A stretch of 10,459 bases of DNA, taken from contig JAPYTY010000054.1 in NCBI GenBank assembly GCA_029942065.1, positions 1-10,459 on the forward strand, in the 5' to 3' direction. Positions 1 through 6,253 of this stretch are shown here, piece by piece. The position numbers were made by a program, and so were the translations under genes. A model generated the notes under the pieces. It ran no database searches, had not been told where the DNA came from, and saw only the letters and a program-made list of their open reading frames with translations. The stretch's first letter is position 1; every line of letters starts with the position of its first letter. The DNA comes from Acidobacteriota bacterium. GTDB lineage: Bacteria; Acidobacteriota; UBA6911; RPQK01; JADFOI01.

Positions 1-762
1 TCCTGGATTTTCGTTCGGACCGAGAACGAGGTTCGGGTACAGGTTGGACGAGCTGAAAAGCAGTGGCGCGCAGAAAACTATCGTGAGGCGGTGACCCTCT
101 ACGAGTCCGTTTATCAGAATTACCCCAAGAGTAAATATGCCGATGATGTGCTGTGGGAAGTCGGCACCATGTACTACGTCAATTTCTATGATGTAGATCG
201 TGCGCTGATGTCCTTTCACAAGCTGGTCACACAGTATCCGGATAGCCCCCTGGCTGCCGAAAGCTATTTAAAGCTCGCCCAGATCCACGAAGCGGAACTG
301 GGCGACCTGCCCAAGGCCATTGCCTGCTGGAATCAACTGCTCAGCCTGGACATTTCCCGGGAAACTCTCCGCCAGGCGCGGTTTAATATCGGAAATGCAC
401 ATTTCAAGCTGAACCAGTTCGAAAAGGCCCTCGGCGAGTTCCAGGTTCTCATGAACGATGGGCAGGCGGGTGAGGTCACCGATCAGGCTCGCGCTCGGGC
501 GGGCACGATCATGCAGATTCAAACCCGGTACGAGAAATCTGTGGAATATTTCACCGAGGTCCTTGAGGAAACGAACTGTTCGGACTGCCGCCGCACCGCG
601 CGGCTGGGATTAATTGAAAGCTACGAGTTCCTGGGACAACTGCCCAAGGCGATAGAAGTCGCCCAGACCATCCCCACATCGGAGTTTCCTGTCCAGACCA
701 AGGATGATCTACTCAAGCGCCTGGTTGAGAAGGCGAGATACTATGATCCAGGGGGGCAGTAG
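1..762 (+). CDS. TPR-repeat protein, probably envelope-associated (5' end outside window)
   Basis: The reading frame is open from the first base to a TAG at 760-762, giving 253 residues with the true start upstream. A GTG at 91 lies inside a TPR helix (AENYREAVTLYESVYQNYP), so it is unlikely to be the start. Successive helical pairs match tetratricopeptide repeats: residues about 20-45, 46-80 (YYVNFYDVDRALMSFHKLVTQYP), 81-115 (SPLAAESYLKLAQIHEAELGD), 125-155 and 170-215. The YPxS-A spacing resembles the periplasmic BamD/YbgF(CpoB) group, which act as scaffolds in outer-membrane assembly or envelope constriction. The first visible residues (WIFVRTENEVRVQVG) could follow a membrane anchor just outside the window. 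A Cys-x-x-Cys pair (NCSDC) lies near residue 190. There is no catalytic motif. The fold is a confident call; the role and location are inference. A strong hairpin begins 8 nt after the stop codon. Confidence 0.8.
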   Translation, partial: SWIFVRTENEVRVQVGRAEKQWRAENYREAVTLYESVYQNYPKSKYADDVLWEVGTMYYVNFYDVDRALMSFHKLVTQYPDSPLAAESYLKLAQIHEAELGDLPKAIACWNQLLSLDISRETLRQARFNIGNAHFKLNQFEKALGEFQVLMNDGQAGEVTDQARARAGTIMQIQTRYEKSVEYFTEVLEETNCSDCRRTARLGLIESYEFLGQLPKAIEVAQTIPTSEFPVQTKDDLLKRLVEKARYYDPGGQ

Positions 763-769
763 GAACTCT

Positions 770-794
770 GCCCGCTGGTCTTCGACCAGCGGGC
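770..794. terminator. Perfect 11-bp hairpin after the TPR gene (possible terminator, also part of a repeat)
   Basis: GCCCGCTGGTC (770-780) and GACCAGCGGGC (784-794) are exact reverse complements around a TTC loop, 8 nt past the stop codon. The position suits transcript ending, but no T-run follows, so it is not a classical intrinsic terminator. Its 16-nt core CCGCTGGTCTTCGACC recurs in inverted orientation at 9762-9777, so it may instead be part of a dispersed repeat. Confidence 0.5.
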
Positions 795-812
795 TCCAGG
801 TTCCACGTTTCA
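772..812 (+). repeat. Dispersed repeat, copy 1 (inverted partner at 9744-9777)
   Basis: Two blocks, CCGCTGGTCTTCGACC (772-787) and TTCCACGTTTCA (801-812), occur in the same order on the opposite strand at 9762-9777 and 9744-9755. The DNA between the blocks differs in length (13 versus 6 nt) and sequence. Only copy 1 has the full 11-bp palindrome. Both copies sit directly after the 3' end of a protein-coding gene. Confidence 0.6.
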
Positions 813-868
813 CGTTCCAATTTAGCGCGATCTTGCAGCCTGCGTCGCCCTCCCCTCGCGCGCCTTGT

Positions 869-907
869 CAGGCCGGCGCTTTCGCCGCCTCGCGACGGCC
901 AGGCCTG
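869..907. repeat. Imperfect palindrome with inner hairpin
   Basis: CAGGCC (869-874) pairs with GGCCTG (902-907), and GGCG-CTTT-CGCC (875-886) forms a small hairpin inside it. The rest of the GC-rich interior could pair in several ways. It lies in a non-coding spacer among other palindromes. Function unknown; no T-run follows on the plus strand. Confidence 0.35.
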
Positions 908-965
908 AAAAATCCGAACTAACCTACTGCCGTCGGCAAGAAGATTTCAGAATTTAGAATCCAGA

Positions 966-1047
966 ACCCCGAAGGGGTGACGTGAAATGGCCTGGGGCGT
1001 GAGCCCCAGGTTTAAGGGCGTCGTTAGTTAAGGAGCCCTGTAAGGGC
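966..1047. repeat. Cluster of three short hairpins (dispersed-repeat style)
   Basis: Three perfect stem-loops follow each other in 82 nt: ACCCC-GAA-GGGGT (966-978), CCTGGGGC-GTGA-GCCCCAGG (991-1010) and GCCCT-GTA-AGGGC (1035-1047). The middle one has an 8-bp stem and a GNRA-type loop. No open frame here resembles a protein. From memory, modules of the form 'ccccgaaggggtga', 'cctggggc..gccccagg' and 'gagccctg.aagggcga' recur together as intergenic repeats in Planctomycetota and Acidobacteriota genomes. A genome self-search is needed to confirm that here. Confidence 0.5.
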
Positions 1048-1108
1048 GATGTTGGAAAACCGTCAAAGGAGCGGGAATCCCCTCTCGTATTCCGTCATTC
1101 CCTCCTGC

Positions 1109-1138
1109 TTGACAGATTAAAAGGGTCTCCCGTATCCT
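1109..1138 (+). promoter_or_regulatory. Sigma70-like promoter of rpsU
   Basis: TTGACA at 1109-1114 matches the consensus -35 box exactly. TATCCT at 1133-1138 is a good -10 box at 18-bp spacing. Initiation would fall near 1145, leaving a leader of about 43 nt before the rpsU start at 1188. This is the best promoter-like sequence I found in the window, and it fits a highly expressed ribosomal-protein gene transcribed separately from the TPR gene. Confidence 0.6.
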
Positions 1139-1187
1139 AGGTAGCTTGAATCCGACCAAAAGGGCCTGACAGAAAGGGTAAAAAGAC

Positions 1188-1388
1188 TTGGCAGATGTAG
1201 TCGTACATGATGGCGAATCCCTGGAGAGCGCCCTGCGCCGTTTCAAGCGGAAGGTGCAGCAGGAAGACATCATCCGTGATGCCAAGAAGCACGCTTTTAA
1301 CCTGAAGCCCGGAGAAAAGAAACGATTGAAGGCGGCCCTGGCCAGGAAGCGGGCCAAGAAGAAGAGACGGCTTTATCCTCCCCGTTAA
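1188..1388 (+). CDS. rpsU: 30S ribosomal protein bS21
   Basis: This 66-residue protein matches bacterial bS21 across its whole length. It has the N-terminal VVVHDGESLESALRRFKRKVQQEDII segment, then DAKKHAFNLKPGEKKRLKAALARKRAKKKRR with the usual very basic C-terminal helix. In the family, bS21 sits on the 30S platform near the anti-Shine-Dalgarno end of 16S rRNA and helps initiation. The start is TTG. It is chosen because it gives the conserved MA-(D/E)-VVV beginning and has a strong ribosome-binding sequence, AGAAAGGG at 1171-1178, nine nucleotides upstream. The gene appears monocistronic: 312 nt separate it from the next gene, and neither dnaG nor rpoD follows as they do in Enterobacteria. 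The C-terminal LYPPR differs from the RRRY-type ends I know. No clear terminator follows. Confidence 0.95.
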   Translation: MADVVVHDGESLESALRRFKRKVQQEDIIRDAKKHAFNLKPGEKKRLKAALARKRAKKKRRLYPPR

Positions 1389-1700
1389 TCCGGATTCCCA
1401 CACCGTACCGTCTTCCACCGACCCATGAAACCGGGCTTTGACCCCGTCCACTTCCAGGCCGCTGTTCGCTGTGGGCAGATTCCGCAGCTGGAGTGGTAAA
1501 AGGCATAGCAGTGGCGGGAGAGGCTCTTCAGGCTTTTTGACAGTCATCAGTCCTCCCTACCAGAAGGACAGACCCGGTTCAGCGCTTTTGCGCTATACTC
1601 TCAAAGAGTTTGCGAAATAGCCCGGAATCCAACAAAACGAAACGCTGGGCGGTCCGGTTCGTGTATTAATCTGTGCCTTGAATAGCAGCCGGGATTACTG
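1389..1700. other. 312-nt spacer between rpsU and the efflux operon; no convincing gene
   Basis: Short frames exist on both strands, but none has a good ribosome-binding site or recognisable protein sequence. A small hairpin AGCGC-TTTT-GCGCT lies at 1581-1594, overlapping a -10-like TATACT at 1594-1599. I find no good -35 box 16-18 nt upstream, so this is only a weak candidate promoter for the efflux operon. An isolated TTGACA at 1537-1542 lacks a correctly spaced -10. An AATCCGGATT palindrome at 1387-1396 overlaps the rpsU stop codon. No regulator gene (TetR, MarR or two-component) is in the gap. Confidence 0.5.
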
Positions 1701-3212
1701 ATGCGACATGAATCCATTGGGTTAGCACTTCTCCTGCCGTTCCTTTTTCTGGCTGCCTGTTCGGGCGGCGAGGAGCCTGAGGCCGCACGGAATAATTCCA
1801 CCCGGGGTGGCCGGAGCGGCTCAGGGGAAGTTCGCGCGGTCAGCGTGAGGGCTTACCTGGCCACAACCCAACCTATTTCCACTTACATCGTCTCCAACAC
1901 GACCGTTGAATCGATTCGAAGGGTGACCATTCATGCCAAGCTCAACGCCCTGGTCGAGGAGATCCTGGTCGAGGAAGGGACCCCGGTTCGGGCGGGAGAG
2001 GTGCTGCTTCGGCTCGAGGATCGAGAAGTTCGAAATGAATATGAGCAGGCGGATATTGCCGTGGATCAAGCGAGGCTACAGCTCGAACAGGCAGAGGTGA
2101 AGGCCCAGCTCTCGGAAATCAACCATGCCCGGGCCCAGGATCTTCTGGAGCAAAAGCTGATCAGCAAGCAGGAATTCGACCAGGCCTCCCTGACCCATCG
2201 CACCGATCGCCTGGGCACCGACACCGCCGAGCAGCAGTACGAGGCGGCTCAGGCGCGGCTGCGGGCGGTCACCATCCAGATGGAATACACCCGGATCGTG
2301 GCATCCATAGATGGCGTGATCACCCAGCGACTGGTAGAAGTCGGCGATCGAGTCAATTCCAATCAGGAGGTCTTCAGCCTCGAGGAGTTCCCTCCGTTGT
2401 GGGCAAGAATTTTTGTCCCTGAGAAGGAACTTCCCGAATTGCGGGTGGGCCAAAAAGCCGAGGTGGTCGTGGAGACCTTTCCGGAAGAGGAGTTTACGGC
2501 TCGGATCAGAATGATCCACCCAACCATTGATGCCGCCTCGGGAACCGTCAAGGTGACCCTCGAGATGGAAAGGACCACACGGCTGCGGCCCGGTATGTAT
2601 GGAACCGTCTACATTGCGACAGAAACGCATCCCGATGCGGTGGTGATTCCCAAGAAGGCCATCTTGCGCGAGCGCGATGAAAATCGAGCCTTTGTCATTA
2701 CAGCCGATAATCGGGTCGAGAAACGTGAAGTCACCCTTGGCTTCAGCGACGAGGACCGGGTCGAGATCGTGGAGGGAATTAGGGTTGGAGAGGCGGTTGT
2801 CACGGTCGGCTATGAGGGTCTGGCCGATGGCTATGCCGTCGATGTTCTCTCCTGGGAAGGATCGGCACCCCCCGAGCAGAATTCACCCGGCCCGCCTCGA
2901 GAGCAGGCAGTCTCTTCGCCGGCCAGCGCTCCGGACACACCGCAGGCCTCCAACGCTCCCAGCCGGCAGCGTCGGCGCGGGCAACAGGCCAGAGGAGGAG
3001 GTCCGGGTGGTAGAGGCGGCCAGGGATCACTTTCGCCGGAGATGGTGGAGCGCATGATGGGCCGGTTGCTCAACGATCCTGAGATCAAGGAAGAGTATGA
3101 GTCCCGCCTGGCCGATGATCCCGAGCTGGCCACCGATCTTGAAAAAAAGAGGACCTTTGCCCAGCAGATGATGCAGCGCTTTAGAAACAGAGATGAATCC
3201 CGCCGGCCATGA
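1701..3212 (+). CDS. RND efflux periplasmic adaptor (membrane fusion lipoprotein) with a long C-terminal tail
   Basis: This is the 503-residue adaptor of a tripartite efflux pump, bridging the RND permease and an outer-membrane channel. Residues 1-20 are a lipoprotein signal with lipobox LAAC (Cys20 lipidated). HlyD/AcrA-type domains follow: first lipoyl half about 72-108 (HAKLNALVEEILVEEGTPVR), coiled-coil hairpin about 110-195, second lipoyl half 197-228 (ASIDGVITQRLVEVGDRV), beta-barrel about 230-308, and membrane-proximal domain to about 385. Related adaptors usually end near here, at about 370-400 residues. This one adds a Pro/Ser-rich linker (388-420), an Arg/Gly-rich stretch (421-442) and a probable helical segment (443-503, SLSPEMVERMMGRLLNDPEI onward) of unknown role. 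ATG 1701 is chosen because it gives the complete signal peptide; the GGGA at 1691-1694 is a weak ribosome site. The stop overlaps the next start (ATGA). Family certain; substrate unknown. Confidence 0.93.
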   Translation: MRHESIGLALLLPFLFLAACSGGEEPEAARNNSTRGGRSGSGEVRAVSVRAYLATTQPISTYIVSNTTVESIRRVTIHAKLNALVEEILVEEGTPVRAGEVLLRLEDREVRNEYEQADIAVDQARLQLEQAEVKAQLSEINHARAQDLLEQKLISKQEFDQASLTHRTDRLGTDTAEQQYEAAQARLRAVTIQMEYTRIVASIDGVITQRLVEVGDRVNSNQEVFSLEEFPPLWARIFVPEKELPELRVGQKAEVVVETFPEEEFTARIRMIHPTIDAASGTVKVTLEMERTTRLRPGMYGTVYIATETHPDAVVIPKKAILRERDENRAFVITADNRVEKREVTLGFSDEDRVEIVEGIRVGEAVVTVGYEGLADGYAVDVLSWEGSAPPEQNSPGPPREQAVSSPASAPDTPQASNAPSRQRRRGQQARGGGPGGRGGQGSLSPEMVERMMGRLLNDPEIKEEYESRLADDPELATDLEKKRTFAQQMMQRFRNRDESRRP

Positions 3213-6200
3213 AAATCGTCGGATTTTCGATTCGTCGTCCGGTTACGGTGACGATGTTCTTTCTGGCGATCGCCGTTTTTGGCGGCGTTTCCTACAGCAG
3301 GCTAGCCCTGAACCTCCTCCCTGAGATCTCCTATCCGACTCTCACCATTCGCACCAATTACGAAGGCGCCGCCCCGGCTGAAATCGAGAACCTGATCACC
3401 AAGCCGGTCGAGAATGGGGTGAGCGTGGTCAGTAATGTGGTCCGGGTAAGTTCGATCTCAAGGCCCGAAGTTTCCGACGTCATCCTGGAATTCAGCTGGC
3501 GCACCAACATGGATTTTGCCGGACTCGACGTTCGGGAAAAGCTGGATCTGCTGCACCTGCCGCTGGACTCCGACAAGCCGATATTGCTTCGCTATGACCC
3601 CTCCAGCGAACCCATCATGAAGGTCAGCGTTTCCGGTTCATCCGATCTTGCAGCCATTCGCTATCTTTGCGAAGAATTCGTCAGGTCCGACCTGGAGAGC
3701 ATCGACGGAGTCGCGGCGGTCCGGGTGTCTGGAGGATTCGAGGAAGAAATTCAGGTCGAGCTGGATGAACAGCGACTCACTTCTCTGGGAGTCTCGATCC
3801 AGGATGTTACCTCTCGACTGGCTCAGGAGAACATCAATCTGACGGGAGGAACCCTTCAGGAAGGCGAAAGCAAGTATCTGGTTCGAACTCTCAATGAGTT
3901 TCAAGGGGTCGATGAGATCAACGAGATCATTGTGGCTCAGAGAAACGCGATCCCCATTCGCCTGGATGATATCGGGAGGGTGTATTCCGGTTACAAGGAG
4001 CGCAAGGTCATTACCCGGATCAACGGAGAAGAAAGTGTCGAGATTGCGATCTTCAAGGCCGCCGCCGCCAACACCGTCACCGCTGCAACGCAGGTGCGGA
4101 ACCGGCTGGAGCAGCTTGAAGAGGAATACGCAGGGAAAAAAGACCCGCTCGACTTCGAAGTGGTTTTCGACCAGTCGCGATTCATCGAGAACTCCATAAA
4201 TGAGGTTCGAAATACTGCCGTGATGGGTGGCATTCTGGCGATCGCGGTTTTGTTTCTCTTTTTGCGAAGTGTCAAAAGCACGTTGATCATCGCTTTGTCG
4301 ATTCCGATCTCGATCGTGGCGACCTTCTTTTTGATGTACAGTGCCGACATCTCCCTGAATATCATGTCGCTCAGCGGACTGGCGCTGGGCGTTGGCATGC
4401 TGGTGGACAGCTCGATCGTGGTCTTGGAAGCCATTTACCGATACCAGGTAAAGGGCCATCAGCCCAGGGAAGCAGCTGACCTGGGAGCCAGCGAAGTGGG
4501 CCAGGCCGTCGTCGCCAGTACCCTGACCACCGTCTGCGTCTTCGCTCCGATCGTCTTTGTGGAGGGCATCGCTGGCCAGCTCTTCACCGATCAAGCATTG
4601 ACCGTCACCTTCGCTTTGGCGGCCTCCCTGGTGGTGGCCATCATGCTTATTCCCATGCTTGCCAGCTTGAGTCAGCCAAGCGAAGAAGAGACCTCAGGCA
4701 CTGCACCCACAAGAGAATACAAGGACATTTTTCTGGTCCGCCCCTATTCATGGTTTCTGAGGCTGGTGTTGCGGCAGCGATTGGTCTCGTTGGCCGTTGC
4801 CCTGGTGTTGTTCGTGGGTGCCCTGGGTCTGCTTGCCGGCCTGGGAGCGGAGCTGATTCCTGAAATCAGCCAGGGCGAGTTTTTTGTGGATTTGCAGTTT
4901 CCACCCGGAACCCCGGTGGAGCAGACTGCCCAGCGATTGGAGAGCGTCGAGGGTCTCATCGAGGACCAGGAAGAGGTCCGGATGTATTACACCATTGCCG
5001 GCGCAGGCAACCAGACGGGCGTCTCGGCAGTCGAGGAGAGAGAGCACATCGGCCAGATCCTGGTGGCCCTGGGTCCCGACATGCTCAGAGAAAGGGAAAC
5101 CGAGGTTCTGGAAGGCCTCAGAGAGGATTTCCAGGGCCTACCGGCGGTGGATTACACGTTTTCCCGGCCGGCACTATTCAGTTTCAAGACTCCCATCGAG
5201 GTGATCATCCAGGGGTACAATTTGACGGCCTTGAAAACCTATGCCGATCGGATCCGTGAGCAACTGGCCCGGTTACCGGGATTGAGGGATCTCAGGTCCA
5301 GCACCGACGGCGGAAATCCCGAGGTCCAGATCCACTTCGATCGACAAAAACTGGCCAATTACGGCCTGACCATCAGCCAGGCCGCGGGACTCCTGCGCAA
5401 CAAGGTTCAGGGAGATATCGCAACCGAGTTGAATGAATTGGATCGGAAGATCGACATCCGGGTCCGGGTCCTGGAAGAAGATCGCAGGTCTCTTTTTGAT
5501 CTGAAAAATCTGGCCATCGATGTACCCAACCGCACTCCCGTTCAGCTAGCCACGGTGGCCGATGTGATTCTGGAAGAAGGGCCACCTGAAATCAGACGAA
5601 TCGGACCCGAACGGGTTGCACTGATAACGGCCAACATCGTGGGAAGGGATCTGGAAAGTATGGTGAGCGAGATCGAGATGATCTTGCAGGAATTTGAGTT
5701 TCCACCCGATATCCTGGCCTACGTGGGGGGTCAAAGCGAAGAGCGAGTGGTGGCTTTTGAAAGCATGCAATTCGCGATTGCACTGGCCGTCTTTCTGGTC
5801 TATCTGGTCATGGCTTCCCAGTTCGAATCTCTGGTCCAACCCTTCATTATCATGTTCGCCATACCCTTTGCCTTGATTGGTGTGGCCGCGGCCCTGCACC
5901 TGACCCAATTGGCGTTGAGCGTCGTGGTGCTGATCGGAGTGGTGATCCTGGCGGGCATCGTTGTGAACAACTCCATCGTTTTGATAGACTTTACCAACCA
6001 GTTGAGAAAACAGGGAAAAGACAAGTTTGAGGCCATCCAGCAGGCCTGCGCCATCAGGCTTAGACCCATTTTGATGACCACCAGCACCACCGTCCTAGGC
6101 TTGATTCCCATGGCAGTGAGCCTGGGGGAAGGCTCGGAGCTTCGGGTTCCGCTGGCCATCACCGTGATCGGCGGCTTGATTTCATCGACGCTGCTGACGC

Positions 6201-6253
6201 TGGGCCTGGTCCCTGTGCTCTACACATTGATGACCCGGGAGAAACGGACATGA
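3209..6253 (+). CDS. RND efflux permease, first of a tandem pair (HAE1/AcrB-MdtB-like)
   Basis: A 1014-residue inner-membrane RND transporter of normal family length that should export substrates using the proton gradient. The N-terminal RRPVTVTMFFLAIAVFGG is TM1, followed by the porter signature LPEISYPTLTIRTNYEGAAP. TM2-6 lie at about 335-490, TM7 at about 524-545, and TM8-12 at about 853-1005, with two large periplasmic porter/docking regions between. TM4 reads GMLVDSSIVVLE: Asp400 matches AcrB Asp407, but Ser401 replaces Asp408. TM10 reads IVVNNSIVLIDF: Asn920 stands where AcrB has Lys940. RLRPILMT in the TM11 region is retained. The TM4 sequence fits drug/lipid-type (HAE) better than heavy-metal (CusA) RND proteins. 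The start overlaps the adaptor stop by 4 nt with only a weak ribosome site, implying translational coupling. Substrate unknown. Confidence 0.93.
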   Translation: MKIVGFSIRRPVTVTMFFLAIAVFGGVSYSRLALNLLPEISYPTLTIRTNYEGAAPAEIENLITKPVENGVSVVSNVVRVSSISRPEVSDVILEFSWRTNMDFAGLDVREKLDLLHLPLDSDKPILLRYDPSSEPIMKVSVSGSSDLAAIRYLCEEFVRSDLESIDGVAAVRVSGGFEEEIQVELDEQRLTSLGVSIQDVTSRLAQENINLTGGTLQEGESKYLVRTLNEFQGVDEINEIIVAQRNAIPIRLDDIGRVYSGYKERKVITRINGEESVEIAIFKAAAANTVTAATQVRNRLEQLEEEYAGKKDPLDFEVVFDQSRFIENSINEVRNTAVMGGILAIAVLFLFLRSVKSTLIIALSIPISIVATFFLMYSADISLNIMSLSGLALGVGMLVDSSIVVLEAIYRYQVKGHQPREAADLGASEVGQAVVASTLTTVCVFAPIVFVEGIAGQLFTDQALTVTFALAASLVVAIMLIPMLASLSQPSEEETSGTAPTREYKDIFLVRPYSWFLRLVLRQRLVSLAVALVLFVGALGLLAGLGAELIPEISQGEFFVDLQFPPGTPVEQTAQRLESVEGLIEDQEEVRMYYTIAGAGNQTGVSAVEEREHIGQILVALGPDMLRERETEVLEGLREDFQGLPAVDYTFSRPALFSFKTPIEVIIQGYNLTALKTYADRIREQLARLPGLRDLRSSTDGGNPEVQIHFDRQKLANYGLTISQAAGLLRNKVQGDIATELNELDRKIDIRVRVLEEDRRSLFDLKNLAIDVPNRTPVQLATVADVILEEGPPEIRRIGPERVALITANIVGRDLESMVSEIEMILQEFEFPPDILAYVGGQSEERVVAFESMQFAIALAVFLVYLVMASQFESLVQPFIIMFAIPFALIGVAAALHLTQLALSVVVLIGVVILAGIVVNNSIVLIDFTNQLRKQGKDKFEAIQQACAIRLRPILMTTSTTVLGLIPMAVSLGEGSELRVPLAITVIGGLISSTLLTLGLVPVLYTLMTREKRT

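Noticed and set aside
704..922. A 72-codon plus-strand frame overlapping the TPR gene end
   Set aside because: It starts inside the TPR gene in another frame and runs through palindromic repeat DNA; the translation has no protein-like character.
763..1187. A tRNA or other standard RNA gene in the left spacer
   Set aside because: I looked for T-loop and acceptor-stem patterns and found only short hairpins, with no cloverleaf.
1425..1499. A 24-codon plus-strand frame starting at ATG 1425 in the rpsU-adaptor spacer
   Set aside because: No ribosome-binding site precedes it and it is too short to judge; it could be a gene fossil, but I cannot support that.
1137..1547. A 136-codon minus-strand frame spanning rpsU
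   Set aside because: It overlaps all of rpsU on the other strand, and the part outside rpsU has no recognisable motif.
1537..1599. TTGACA (1537-1542) with TATACT (1594-1599) as an efflux-operon promoter
   Set aside because: The boxes are 51 nt apart, far beyond the usable 16-19 nt, and neither has a good partner at proper spacing.
1438..1620. A 60-codon frame starting with TTG in the same spacer
   Set aside because: No ribosome site, a Ser/Arg/Gly-rich composition typical of non-coding GC-rich DNA, and no family resemblance.
3638..4594. A 318-codon minus-strand open frame inside the first RND gene
   Set aside because: It lies fully opposite a certain RND coding sequence, has a low-complexity His/Asp/Gln-rich translation with no recognisable fold, and is explained by codon bias of the sense gene.
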